Part shown: piece by piece, positions 43,005-52,139 of the stretch
How the letters are laid out: each line of letters starts with the position of its first letter
Numbering within the stretch: position 1 is the stretch's first letter
Origin: an uncultured Porphyromonadaceae bacterium
GTDB lineage: Bacteria; Bacteroidota; Bacteroidia; Bacteroidales; Muribaculaceae
Direction of reading: 5' to 3'
DNA: 64,000 bases
Assembly (NCBI GenBank): GCA_900555715.1
Contig: USMC01000005.1
Coordinates: 1-64,000, forward strand
Program-made: the position numbers and the translations under genes
Notes under the pieces: model-generated
What the model saw: the letters and a program-made list of their open reading frames with translations, nothing else
What the model was told of the DNA's origin: nothing
The model's database searches: none

Positions 43005-43826
43005 ATGACCGAAGAGAACACGACAGGAATGGAAAATACCCGCTTGTGGAGGATGGCGCTGCAGCTGTCGCCGCAGGCTGTCAATGTCGTGCTCACTTCT
43101 ATGGTCGCCGACTCGTCGCTGCGGCAGTTCGGACTCCCGCTCAATCCTTCGATGCCATATATGAGGGCTGTCGAGGACGCTATCTACTCCACTCCCGAAA
43201 TACTTGCCGACTACGGGCATATCGACCTGCTCGTGCGCACGGACGCATATACCGTTGTCCCCGCCTCCTTCCCCGACGACGTCGCTTCCGCTTGCGGAAC
43301 GTACATGCAGCTGTGCAATGCCGACGAACCTGCCGAACTTCTCTCCGACCGCTCCGGCGACGCTTCCGTCGTGTGGGCGATCAGCACCGAGCTGCGCAAC
43401 TTCCTTGCCCGTACGTTCCGTAACGCGCCTGTGCAGTGCCATATCGCCACGCTGCTCCGCTATCTGTCGCGTCAGGCGCGGCATGGCAACACCCGCAAGC
43501 TCTATGCGCATCTCACAGCCGATAGTGTCGACATCATGGTTTTCGGCGCCGGCGGCTCGCTGCGTCTTGCCGTGACGCATCCTGCACCGACCGATACAGA
43601 CGCGCTCTATTTCATCATGGCATGTGCCCGTCAGGCGGGACTTGACGTCATGAACGACGAGATTGTGTTGTGCGGCGATGCCACACGCCGCACCACGATG
43701 ATGCCGCTTGTAGGGCGTTACGCCTCGCGCGTGATGCCGCTTATTTTCCCCTCGGCGGCTCTCCGCGCCGGTCGCGAAGCTTTTCAGGCACCATTTCCAC
43801 TCATCATAATGCCACTATGCGAATAA
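43005..43826 (+). CDS. DUF3822-family protein
   Basis: 273 residues from ATG 43005; the longer frame from 42966 lies within the RSH gene, and a third start at 43029 (MENTRLW) is possible. The sequence matches the DUF3822 family seen in Bacteroidota, typically encoded directly before rsmD: an actin/HSP70-like ATPase fold is suggested for it elsewhere, but that is weak. There is no signal peptide. Its last 10 bp overlap the rsmD start, so the pair is cotranslated, which hints at a role in rRNA methylation or ribosome biogenesis. Conserved short motifs: PEILADYGHIDLLV and a final LIIMPLCE. Confidence 0.8.
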   Translation: MTEENTTGMENTRLWRMALQLSPQAVNVVLTSMVADSSLRQFGLPLNPSMPYMRAVEDAIYSTPEILADYGHIDLLVRTDAYTVVPASFPDDVASACGTYMQLCNADEPAELLSDRSGDASVVWAISTELRNFLARTFRNAPVQCHIATLLRYLSRQARHGNTRKLYAHLTADSVDIMVFGAGGSLRLAVTHPAPTDTDALYFIMACARQAGLDVMNDEIVLCGDATRRTTMMPLVGRYASRVMPLIFPSAALRAGREAFQAPFPLIIMPLCE

Positions 43827-44353
43827 TACGAGGAAAATACGGGCGCAGGCGTTTCGATGTGCCCACGAATATAAGCGCGCGTCCGACGACCGACTTCGCC
43901 CGCGAGAATATTTTCAATGTCATCGAAAACTATATCGACCTCGACGGTCTCGATGCCCTCGACATCTTTGCCGGAACAGGCGCCGTGAGTTTCGAACTTC
44001 TCTCGCGTGGCTGCCGCAGCGTCACATCAATAGAGAAAGCTGCCACGCAGCAGCGCTTCATAGCGAAGGTAGCCGGCGAACTCGGCGCCGACAACCTTAA
44101 TCTCGTCAGAGGCGACGCGCTCCGCTACATAGCAGCCGCCCCGCGTGCTTTCGACTTTATTTTCGCCGACCCGCCATACGATATGGAAGGTTTTGCCGAC
44201 ATACCGGGAGCGATACTGAACTCCCGCCTGGTGAAGCCGGGCACACTTTTCATCATCGAACACAACAAGACACACGATTTCAGCTCATTGCCCGGATTCC
44301 GCGACCACCGCGCCTACGGTTCCGTCAATTTCTCGATTTTCGTCGTAGAGTAG
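43817..44353 (+). CDS. rsmD: 16S rRNA (guanine966-N2)-methyltransferase
   Basis: 178 residues beginning MRIIRGKYGRRRF at 43817; the upstream part of the longer frame is a shadow of the DUF3822 gene. The SAM-binding motif is DIFAGTGAVSFELLSRG, the catalytic N-methyltransferase motif is ADPPYD, and the arginine-rich RPTTDFARENIFNVI segment contacts rRNA. It methylates G966 of 16S rRNA (E. coli numbering) in the assembling 30S subunit. Confidence 0.95.
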   Translation: MRIIRGKYGRRRFDVPTNISARPTTDFARENIFNVIENYIDLDGLDALDIFAGTGAVSFELLSRGCRSVTSIEKAATQQRFIAKVAGELGADNLNLVRGDALRYIAAAPRAFDFIFADPPYDMEGFADIPGAILNSRLVKPGTLFIIEHNKTHDFSSLPGFRDHRAYGSVNFSIFVVE

Positions 44354-44361
44354 CATCGGGA

Positions 44362-44391
44362 ATATATCACTTTTGCTCTTGCGGGTGTCTA
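44362..44391 (+). promoter_or_regulatory. Probable ECF-sigma promoter of the sigma operon
   Basis: ATATATCAC, 14 nt, GTGTCTA. The same two blocks at the same spacing occur before susC (45967-45996), with 22 of 30 bases identical in total. The spacing and the GTC in the -10-like block fit an ECF promoter. If so, the sigma factor activates its own gene. The transcript would start near 44398. Confidence 0.6.
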
Positions 44392-44424
44392 AAGATTATG
44401 GGAAAGAGCGCCGCGGAACATAAT

Positions 44425-44988
44425 ATGACAGATCTCGAACTTTTCCGTTGCCTGCAGTCAGGCGACGAGCGAGCCTTTACCATAATTTATGAGCGTTATG
44501 CCCACGTGCTCTATGTGCTCGCGGCGTGCTATCTCAAAAGCAGGGCGGACGCTGAGGATGCTGTTCAGCATGTTTTCATGCGTCTCTGGGAGAGCAGACG
44601 CGACATGATGATATCCGTGAGCCTGAAAAACTTTCTCTACACATCGGTAAAGAACTATGTCCTGAACTTTATCCGCGACCGCCGGTCGGCGCTGATGAAG
44701 AATCTCGAGATGTATAACCATAGCGCCGATACAACCGACCCAAATGCCGAACAGGAACGCGACGAAATCAATGCCATCCTCGAACGTGCCATTTCCGATA
44801 TCCGCCACGCAGGCAAGCAGAGCATAGTGCAGTACAGGCGCGACGGACTGTCGAACAAAGAGATTGCCGCATTGCTCCACATACCTGAAAACACGGTTAA
44901 GACATATTATGCTCAGGCTCTGAAAGCATTGAAAGAGCATTTTAGGAAAATTATGATAATTATCGCATTACTGCTGACAAACTTGTAG
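44425..44988 (+). CDS. ECF RNA polymerase sigma factor
   Basis: 187 residues. Region 2 (about 15-80, CYLKSRADAEDAVQHVFMRLWESR with the -10-recognising helix) and region 4 (about 120-175, GLSNKEIAALLHIPENTVKTYYAQALKAL) are both present and intact, so it is a complete group IV sigma factor of the Bacteroidetes SigX/FecI-like kind. I chose 44425 because the family usually starts just before the region 2 helix and the predicted transcription start falls at 44398, the first ATG; the longer version (44398, 196 residues) is possible if leaderless. It precedes a FecR-type anti-sigma by 4 bp and controls the susCD locus by inference. Confidence 0.93.
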   Translation: MTDLELFRCLQSGDERAFTIIYERYAHVLYVLAACYLKSRADAEDAVQHVFMRLWESRRDMMISVSLKNFLYTSVKNYVLNFIRDRRSALMKNLEMYNHSADTTDPNAEQERDEINAILERAISDIRHAGKQSIVQYRRDGLSNKEIAALLHIPENTVKTYYAQALKALKEHFRKIMIIIALLLTNL

Positions 44989-44992
44989 CCAT

Positions 44993-45967
44993 ATGGAAGA
45001 AGAATACGGAATGCTTTTGAAAAAGCTGCTTGAAGGAACAATAGGCGACGCAGAGCTCGACCGGCTCGCCGCCGGGCTCGGACGCGAGGATGTGCGTGAT
45101 GGTCTGTTGAAGCAGATGGATGCCATGACAGCTCTTGCCGAAGGATGCGAATGCCAGCCGGAGACACGCCGTCGGCTCGACGAGGTCTTTGCGGAAATCG
45201 AGAGGAAGATACGCCGCCGCAAGATGCGCCGCCGGATTTTCTATGCCGCCGCCGTGCTCGTTCCCGCCATTTTCATTGCGGCATTAGCTTTGATTGTGAA
45301 CCGCCAGACGCAGTTTTTTGTTCCCGCCGAGTATGTGAAGACTGTCACGGCAAAGGGTGAACGGACGCAGATAGTCTTTCAGGATGGTTCGCGCGTCAGC
45401 CTCAATGCCGGAACAACATTGCGTTATCCTGTGAAATTCGGGCTGTGGAAGAGGGAAATGTGGCTCGATGGCGAAGCATATTTTGAAGTGTCGTCAAACA
45501 GCAGCCGTCCTTTCGTCCTCGACATAGGGGGAGCGTCGGTCCATGTGAGGGGAACATCTTTCAACGTATGCGCCTACTCCGACGATGATGAGGCGATAGT
45601 GACTCTCGACGAAGGGCGCGTAGAAGTGAAGACTGCCAAAGAGGAATGCGATATGCAGCCTTCGGAACAGGTGATATTCGACCGTCGCGACGGTTCGCTT
45701 GTCAAGATAGATGACAGTGCCCCGTCGAGGGCATCGGCGTGGCGCACCAATACCATTGTATTGGACCATGCCGGTATGCACGATGTCCTGAAGAAACTGG
45801 AACGATGGTATGCCGTGGAGTTCGATGTCTCGGACGAAGCTGTCTACGGCTATTCATACACGTTCTCCTCCGGAAGTGTACCTCTTGATTCGCTGCTTGC
45901 CGAACTGGAGCTGCTCGCACCGGTGCGCTTCACCGTGTCGGGCGACAGGGTAAAAGTAGGATTCTGA
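44993..45967 (+). CDS. FecR-family anti-sigma factor
   Basis: 324 residues. The cytoplasmic N-terminal part (about 1-80) binds the sigma factor; one transmembrane helix lies at about 82-102; the periplasmic FecR domain (about 112-205) includes ERTQIVFQDGSRVSLNAGTTLRYP and the conserved GEAYFEV segment; the C-terminal DUF4974/STN-like domain (about 255-324, VLDHAGMHDVLKKLERWYAVEFD) contacts the receptor. It starts 4 bp after the sigma gene. The next gene, susC, has the matching STN signalling domain, so the two form the usual cell-surface signalling chain. Signal release would free the sigma factor. Confidence 0.95.
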   Translation: MEEEYGMLLKKLLEGTIGDAELDRLAAGLGREDVRDGLLKQMDAMTALAEGCECQPETRRRLDEVFAEIERKIRRRKMRRRIFYAAAVLVPAIFIAALALIVNRQTQFFVPAEYVKTVTAKGERTQIVFQDGSRVSLNAGTTLRYPVKFGLWKREMWLDGEAYFEVSSNSSRPFVLDIGGASVHVRGTSFNVCAYSDDDEAIVTLDEGRVEVKTAKEECDMQPSEQVIFDRRDGSLVKIDDSAPSRASAWRTNTIVLDHAGMHDVLKKLERWYAVEFDVSDEAVYGYSYTFSSGSVPLDSLLAELELLAPVRFTVSGDRVKVGF

Positions 45968-45996
45968 TATATCACTTTCGGCAGCTCGTGTGTCTA
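45967..45996 (+). promoter_or_regulatory. Probable ECF-sigma promoter of the susCD operon
   Basis: ATATATCAC, 14 nt, GTGTCTA, matching the sequence before the sigma gene at 44362-44391. It begins at the last base of the FecR stop codon and leaves an untranslated leader of about 30 nt before the susC ATG. Confidence 0.6.
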
Positions 45997-46034
45997 TTCT
46001 GTAAACACACCTTTAAACGAACCAATCCAATACT

Positions 46035-49000
46035 ATGAAAAGAGTGAAATTGCTTGCGCTGTTGTTCGTGGTGTTACTGTGCGCGACGACGGCAGCAGCT
46101 CAGAAAGTGACTCTGGATTTCAGGCATGCGAAGCTTGAACACGTCATGTCGGAAATAACGGAACAGACGGGCTATCAGTTCAACTACAGTCAGCCCGTAG
46201 TCGATCCCGGCAAGTTTGTCTCAATATCTGTAAAGAAGGCGAAGCTCGAACAGGCGCTCGACATTCTCTTCGGAAACACCGATGTGGAATACACGATAAA
46301 AGACAAGCGCATATTTCTCACTGCCAGAAAAAGCAAGGATACCGGAAAAACCGAGAAACAGAAAGTGTCCGGTGTCGTCACCGATCAGAACGGTGAGCCT
46401 GTCATAGGCGCGTCTGTCGTGCTCAGAGGAAATAAGACAGGTGTCGTGACCGATATCGACGGTGTTTTCGTGCTTCCAGAGGTGGCTCCCGGCGCACTTG
46501 TCGACATATCGTCTGTCGGCTATGTGGGCACAACAGTCCGTGCCGACCGTCCGGAGTTACGCGTCACGCTTGCGGAAGATACGAAATTGCTCGACGAGGT
46601 CGTAGTCATCGGCTACGGTCAGATGAAGCGCAAAGACATCACCACGGCAGTTTCTGTTGTTTCGACAAAAGATATCGACGAACGTCCCATAGTGTCGGCG
46701 GCGCAGGCTCTGCAGGGTAAGGCTGCCGGCATCCAGGTTGTGCAGCCTTCCGGCGCTCCAGGCTCCGGTCTTGCCATCAGGGTTCGCGGAGCAACGTCGG
46801 TGCAGGCATCGAACGAACCGCTGTATGTGGTCGACGGAATGCCGACAGATGAAATTTCGAGCCTTAGCCCTAATGATATAGAAAGCATGCAGGTGCTCAA
46901 GGATGCTTCGTCGGCAGCCATCTACGGAGCCCGTGCCGCCAATGGCGTCGTGCTCATCACCACACGACGTGGTTCGTCGGGCGTAGCAAAGGTTAAGTTC
47001 AGCGCCTATGCCGGCATCTCACGGCTCGGACGCAAGATAAAGGCTCTCGACACCGAGCAGTACAAAGAACTCATGGCGGACCTCGGAAAGGTTTCCAATG
47101 TAGCTCCTGACATCCCTGCCGACGAGCACCGCTATGTCGACTGGACCGATCTGTTCTTCGGTACAGGCGTCAATCAGAACTATCAGCTGTCGCTGCAGAA
47201 CGGCAACGAGAGGCTTCAGTATTTCATTTCCGGCGGCTACACCGACGAGAAGGGTATTGTGAAGAAGGCTCATTTCAAGCGCTATAACTTCCGTGCGAAT
47301 ATCGACAGCCGCCAGACAAAGTGGCTCACCCTCGGACTGAACTTCTCATATTCGAATACTAAAGGTCAGTGGGTCCGCGAGAGCAGCAGCTCCATGCGTG
47401 CGGGTTCTATTCTGTCGGTTATTAACACCCCGCCTTTCATGCAGCAGTGGGACCCGGCGAATCCCGGACAGTACGACGAATCGGCATACGGCTCGCGTAT
47501 ACTCAACCCGCTGGCAGCAAACGCAGCAGATAATGTCACATCAACCGACTTTATCAAAGGCTCCTTCATGCTCAATATCGACATTTACAAGGGTCTGAAA
47601 TTCAAGAGCACTTTCGGCATCGACTTCTACAACGAGCGCTGGGATTATTTTCTGGATCCATTCTCGACATCGGACGGACGTTCCACCAAAGGTCGCGTAG
47701 AGGAAAGCTCGGCGCGTAATTTCGAATGGCTGTTCGAAAACATCCTTACATACGACCGTTCGTGGGGCGGACACAATCTTTCGCTTCTCGGCGGCGCCAC
47801 GCAGCAGCGTGCGCAGTATAAAGGTTCGTGGATGGCAGGCTTCGACCTGTCGGAGTCTTATCCCGATATCCATTCCATCGCCGCCGCTAACCAGATCGAC
47901 AAAGATGCCTGCGGCTCAGGCGCTTCGGCGTGGTCGCTTGCGTCGTTCCTCGGGCGTGTGGCGTATAACTACGAAAGCCGCTATCTTCTTTCCGCCAACT
48001 TCCGTGCTGACGGCTCGTCGAGGTTTGCTCCCGGACACCGCTGGGGTTATTTCCCCTCAGTATCCGCTGGCTGGCGCATTTCTGACGAGAGTTTTATGGA
48101 ACCTCTCCGTCCGGCTGTCAACGACATGAAAATCCGTGTGGGCTGGGGCATGAACGGTAACCAGGGCGGAATAGGCAACTATCCCTACCTCGCCACTATG
48201 AGCGCCAGCAGGGTCCCACCCACTTCCGACAATCTCTTCCCCGGAATGGCGATAACACCCTATTCGGCGGCGAACAAAGAACTTACATGGGAGAAAACGA
48301 CCCAGTGGAACGCCGGTATCGACCTGAGCATGTTCGGCACGCGTGTGAATTTTTCGATTGACGCATATTATAAGAAGACCACCGATCTGCTGCTCACAGT
48401 CAGCCTGCCGAGCAATGTCAATCTTCCCGGAGGCATAACGCGCAACGACGGCGAGATGACGAACAAAGGTCTGGAATTCAATCTGTCGACGCAGAACTTC
48501 ACCGGAGATTTCTCATGGACAACAGATTTCAATATCTCGTTCAACCGCAATAAGCTCACAAAGCTCGGTCTCAACAAGATTTACTACTACGGCGAGATGT
48601 ATGAGACCCGCGAGATGGCGGTCGTGCTCAAAGAAGGTCTTCCCTTGGGGTCGTTTTTCGGATATGTTTCCGACGGAGTAGACCCCGAAACGGGAGATAT
48701 TATCTACCGCGACCTCAACAACAACGGTACTACCGATCCCGGCGACCGCATTGTCATCGGCTGCGCTCAGCCTGATTTTATCTATGGCATGACAAACACG
48801 TTGTCTTATAAAGGACTCAGTTTCTCATTCTTCCTTCAGGGAAGCCAGGGCAACGATATTTTCAACGCCACACGCATCGACACCGAAGGCATGACCGATT
48901 TCCGCAATCAGTCTACAGCCGTGCTCGACCGCTGGAAACGTCCAGGCATGATTACGGACATTCCGCGAGTAGGCAATGTCGAAAACGTCCACAACTCGAC

Positions 49001-49262
49001 GCGCTTTGTCGAAGACGGGTCTTATCTGCGTCTTAAAAGTGTGACTCTGTCCTACGATCTCAATAAGAGTCTGCTTCGCAGGATGCGCTTGTCGAAGCTG
49101 CAGGTATATGTGACGGGTCAGAATCTTCTCACTCTCACAAAGTATTCCGGCTACGATCCGGAGGTGAACGCTTTCGGAAGCAATGCCGTCGTGCAGGGCG
49201 TCGACTATGGCACCTATCCGCAGTCGAAGGCTGTGATCTTCGGTCTTAATGTTGAATTTTAA
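46035..49262 (+). CDS. SusC/RagA TonB-linked transporter with STN signalling domain
   Basis: 1075 residues. Order: signal peptide (MKRVKLLALLFVVLLCATTAAA), STN domain (about 25-95, TLDFRHAKLEHVMSEITEQTGYQFNYSQP) for FecR signalling, carboxypeptidase-regulatory-like domain (about 110-185), TonB box and plug (LDEVVVIGYGQMKRKDITTAV, then VRGATSVQASNEPLYVVDGMP), and a 22-strand barrel ending VIFGLNVEF. It imports oligosaccharides across the outer membrane with its SusD lid, 12 bp downstream. The STN makes this receptor both transporter and sensor. Substrate inferred from the GH20 downstream: GlcNAc/GalNAc-containing glycans. Confidence 0.97.
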   Translation: MKRVKLLALLFVVLLCATTAAAQKVTLDFRHAKLEHVMSEITEQTGYQFNYSQPVVDPGKFVSISVKKAKLEQALDILFGNTDVEYTIKDKRIFLTARKSKDTGKTEKQKVSGVVTDQNGEPVIGASVVLRGNKTGVVTDIDGVFVLPEVAPGALVDISSVGYVGTTVRADRPELRVTLAEDTKLLDEVVVIGYGQMKRKDITTAVSVVSTKDIDERPIVSAAQALQGKAAGIQVVQPSGAPGSGLAIRVRGATSVQASNEPLYVVDGMPTDEISSLSPNDIESMQVLKDASSAAIYGARAANGVVLITTRRGSSGVAKVKFSAYAGISRLGRKIKALDTEQYKELMADLGKVSNVAPDIPADEHRYVDWTDLFFGTGVNQNYQLSLQNGNERLQYFISGGYTDEKGIVKKAHFKRYNFRANIDSRQTKWLTLGLNFSYSNTKGQWVRESSSSMRAGSILSVINTPPFMQQWDPANPGQYDESAYGSRILNPLAANAADNVTSTDFIKGSFMLNIDIYKGLKFKSTFGIDFYNERWDYFLDPFSTSDGRSTKGRVEESSARNFEWLFENILTYDRSWGGHNLSLLGGATQQRAQYKGSWMAGFDLSESYPDIHSIAAANQIDKDACGSGASAWSLASFLGRVAYNYESRYLLSANFRADGSSRFAPGHRWGYFPSVSAGWRISDESFMEPLRPAVNDMKIRVGWGMNGNQGGIGNYPYLATMSASRVPPTSDNLFPGMAITPYSAANKELTWEKTTQWNAGIDLSMFGTRVNFSIDAYYKKTTDLLLTVSLPSNVNLPGGITRNDGEMTNKGLEFNLSTQNFTGDFSWTTDFNISFNRNKLTKLGLNKIYYYGEMYETREMAVVLKEGLPLGSFFGYVSDGVDPETGDIIYRDLNNNGTTDPGDRIVIGCAQPDFIYGMTNTLSYKGLSFSFFLQGSQGNDIFNATRIDTEGMTDFRNQSTAVLDRWKRPGMITDIPRVGNVENVHNSTRFVEDGSYLRLKSVTLSYDLNKSLLRRMRLSKLQVYVTGQNLLTLTKYSGYDPEVNAFGSNAVVQGVDYGTYPQSKAVIFGLNVEF

Positions 49263-49274
49263 AAACAAGAAACA

Positions 49275-50756
49275 ATGACAGCATACAATATAATCAGAAG
49301 CGCATGTGGCATTCTGCTGGTGACGGCAGCGTGCGGATGCAATGATTTTCTGGACGAGAAGCCTCAGTCCGACTTCACGGCAGAAGGTACGGGCTCGGAA
49401 GACTCGGTGTCGAAATATCTGAGTGTCTCCGACGCGCAGGCTGAGCTTCAGGGAGCTTACAACAGCTTCAAGGCAGACATATTCCAGCTTGAGAACTATA
49501 TGATAGGCGATGTCCAGTCGGACAACTGCTATGTCGGCGGCGACGGTCCTAACGAAGAAGCGGAGGACAATCTGACAATGACGGCTACAAATGCGAAGGT
49601 GAGCATCGTGTGGACGGAATATCAGTCGATGGCAGGCAGTGCCACCACGGTGATAGAGAATACGCGCCTTATGAAGCCCGATGCCATCAGCGACGCCGAC
49701 CGTGCACGCATAATCGCCGAAGCCAGCTTCATACGCGCCTGGGCGTTTTTCGACATGGTGCGTCTGTGGGGCGACCTGCCTATGGTGCTGAGGCTCATAC
49801 CTACAATCACGGCAGATAATCTCGACACATGGTATCCCGTGATGTATCCCGAACGAACACCGGAGGATAAGGTGTATGAGCAGATACTCTCCGACCTTGG
49901 CGAAACCACTGTCGCAAATCTTCCTTCAAAGAGTAATGGAGCGTTCCAGGCGACAAAAGGAGCAGCCTACGCTCTGCTTGCCAAGGTCTATGCCACTATG
50001 GGCGCCAGAAACGGACGCGACTATTCTAAAGTGGTGGATTACTGCGATAAAGTCATCGCTGAAGGCTACCGTCTTGTCGGCGACTTCGATTCTCTCTGGG
50101 ATCCGGACAACAAGTTCACCTCTGAAAGTATTTTTGAGGTGTATTATACAGCGGAGTCGCCGAGCTGGGCCTACTGGACGCTCCTGAAAGAAGACGACGG
50201 TTCTGTGACATGGCGCCGCTACTGCACGCCGACTCACGAACTTGTGGCAAAATTCGATAAAGAAAAGGACGTCCGCTTTCTTTCAAGTATAATATGGAAG
50301 AGTGTACCTTACAGCACTTTCTGGCCGGCGGAAGACTATCCGCTGTCGTACAAGATACGCGAGAAGAATTCCGACATCATCCTTATTCGTCTTGCCGACA
50401 TTCTGCTTCTCAAAGCCGAGGCGCTTGTCGAGCTCGGGAGGTCTGATGAAGCGATAGACATAGTGAACACCATCCGCGAGCGCGCCGGACTGGGCGCGTC
50501 GACGCTCCGTCGCGACATGCCGCAGGAACAGGCGCGGCTCGCCGTTGAGAACGAGCGCCAGCTGGAGCTGTATATGGAAGGACAGCGCTGGTACGATCTT
50601 TTGCGCAACGACCGAATGACAGCGGTGATGCGCGCACACAAAGACAAGGATGGTAAACTCTTATTCCCCGGACTGCAGGACTACCGTGCCAAGTGGCCCG
50701 TGCCGCAGGAGGAAATGGACAAGAACACCAATCTGGTACAGAATCCGGGATATTAA
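49275..50756 (+). CDS. SusD/RagB glycan-binding lipoprotein
   Basis: 493 residues. Type II signal peptide with lipidation near C22 (LVTAACGCNDFLDEKP, typical of SusD). TPR-like SusD motifs follow: AQAELQGAYNSFKAD near the N-terminus, then RAWAFFDMVRLWGDLPMVL and the conserved VENERQLELYMEGQRWYDLLR near residue 430. It caps the SusC channel on the cell surface and delivers glycans to it. It sits 12 bp after susC and 6 bp before the next lipoprotein gene. Confidence 0.96.
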   Translation: MTAYNIIRSACGILLVTAACGCNDFLDEKPQSDFTAEGTGSEDSVSKYLSVSDAQAELQGAYNSFKADIFQLENYMIGDVQSDNCYVGGDGPNEEAEDNLTMTATNAKVSIVWTEYQSMAGSATTVIENTRLMKPDAISDADRARIIAEASFIRAWAFFDMVRLWGDLPMVLRLIPTITADNLDTWYPVMYPERTPEDKVYEQILSDLGETTVANLPSKSNGAFQATKGAAYALLAKVYATMGARNGRDYSKVVDYCDKVIAEGYRLVGDFDSLWDPDNKFTSESIFEVYYTAESPSWAYWTLLKEDDGSVTWRRYCTPTHELVAKFDKEKDVRFLSSIIWKSVPYSTFWPAEDYPLSYKIREKNSDIILIRLADILLLKAEALVELGRSDEAIDIVNTIRERAGLGASTLRRDMPQEQARLAVENERQLELYMEGQRWYDLLRNDRMTAVMRAHKDKDGKLLFPGLQDYRAKWPVPQEEMDKNTNLVQNPGY

Positions 50757-50762
50757 CATACA

Positions 50763-52139
50763 ATGAATAACATTATGAAACTCAACAGATATATAAGCGT
50801 TTTGCTATGCGCGGGCGCCATGGCATTCACAGGATGCGAAGAGGAGACCGGACGTGTTGTCTATCCATATTCCTGTCCGGAGTTGTCGGGGCTGACATTG
50901 TCGACAGAGCAGCAGACAGTGGCGGGAGATTCTCTCTTTCTTTCGGTGGATATTGCCGACAGGCAGACACCGCTTTCGACACTGGAGCTGACAGTCAGTG
51001 CGGGCGACGAGGTGCTCTACAGCGAATCTATAAGGACGAAAGGTTATGAGGCTCATGTTGATAATCATGGAATCTTTCTTCCGTTTACGGCCGGTACTGA
51101 AGATACTGATGCCGTGCTCACCCTGACGGCTATCAATGTCGAAGGCAGCGAGAAAACAGTGACGAAGAATATACGCATTGTCCGCCCCGACATACCCGAA
51201 ACAATCTATCTGCACTACGACGGCGAAATTGTCGCCATGCACCGCAGTGCGGACAACGCCTACGAATATGTCACCGACGAAGGCGACTATCCGATGGAGT
51301 TCACCGGCAGAATATCGACATCAGAGACGCTCGGCGAGTCGAAGCTGATATGGGGATATTCCGAGACTGTCAATGAAGCGGCGCTCGCCGGAGCGGCGGA
51401 AGCCGGATTCTCGTTCAACTATCAGGACTGGCAGATCGAGAGAGTAACTTTCAACACTCTTACCTTCAGTCTCGGAGTCGTCGGCACATGCCAGATTCTG
51501 ACGGTCAACGGTACGGATCTGACTCTCGGCGCCGGATTCTATTCCGCGTCTGTCGATTTTGAGCAGGGCGCAGCGGTGGAAGTAAGTGGTTTCGAAAACC
51601 TTGAAGGAGCATACAACCGCGATTTCTTCGAATATGATGCCGAGAGCGGAAATCTCACTTTCCTCCGCGAGAGCGGAACGTGGGAAGTATATTATTCCGC
51701 GAAGTACAATTATATGTGGCTCGTCCGGATGGATGATGTCGCTCCGGATGCCTTCTGGCTTGTAGGACACGGTTTCTGTGCGGCACCGGTATGGCATGAC
51801 GACTACAACTTCGGAGGCTGGGACACCGAAGACGTCTTCCGCATGGCTTATGCCGTGAAGACGGCGCCGGGAATCTACCAGACGACAATCTATCTCAGCA
51901 ACACGCACGAATGGGAATCTTTCGAGATTGAGATATACAGCAACCGCGAATGGGGCAAAGACGACGGCATAGAACTTACGGAAGGCTCGTTGCTCGGCGA
52001 CACGACCGGTATTGCTATATCGCAGTCGAACGGCATCACAAGCGCCGAAGGCTTCGTGCCGGGCTATTATCAGCTGACCTTTGACACTTCGGCAGGTCTC
52101 GCTGCTGTCACATTGACTGTCAAACGTATTGGAGAATGA
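50763..52139 (+). CDS. Surface lipoprotein, SusE-position glycan-binding protein
   Basis: 458 residues. Lipobox MAFTGC with Cys near residue 25 (a start at 50775, MKLNRYISV, is equally possible). An N-terminal Ig-like domain (about 30-145; DSLFLSVDIADRQTPLSTLELTVSAGDEVLYSES) is followed by DUF5121/SusE-like beta-sandwich modules rich in surface Trp and Tyr (e.g. FNYQDWQIE, DYNFGGWDTEDVF, NTHEWESFEIEIYSNREWG), consistent with carbohydrate binding. No catalytic motif. Position right after SusD, and 4-bp overlap with the GH20 gene, support a role as surface glycan-binding protein of this locus. Confidence 0.85.
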   Translation: MNNIMKLNRYISVLLCAGAMAFTGCEEETGRVVYPYSCPELSGLTLSTEQQTVAGDSLFLSVDIADRQTPLSTLELTVSAGDEVLYSESIRTKGYEAHVDNHGIFLPFTAGTEDTDAVLTLTAINVEGSEKTVTKNIRIVRPDIPETIYLHYDGEIVAMHRSADNAYEYVTDEGDYPMEFTGRISTSETLGESKLIWGYSETVNEAALAGAAEAGFSFNYQDWQIERVTFNTLTFSLGVVGTCQILTVNGTDLTLGAGFYSASVDFEQGAAVEVSGFENLEGAYNRDFFEYDAESGNLTFLRESGTWEVYYSAKYNYMWLVRMDDVAPDAFWLVGHGFCAAPVWHDDYNFGGWDTEDVFRMAYAVKTAPGIYQTTIYLSNTHEWESFEIEIYSNREWGKDDGIELTEGSLLGDTTGIAISQSNGITSAEGFVPGYYQLTFDTSAGLAAVTLTVKRIGE

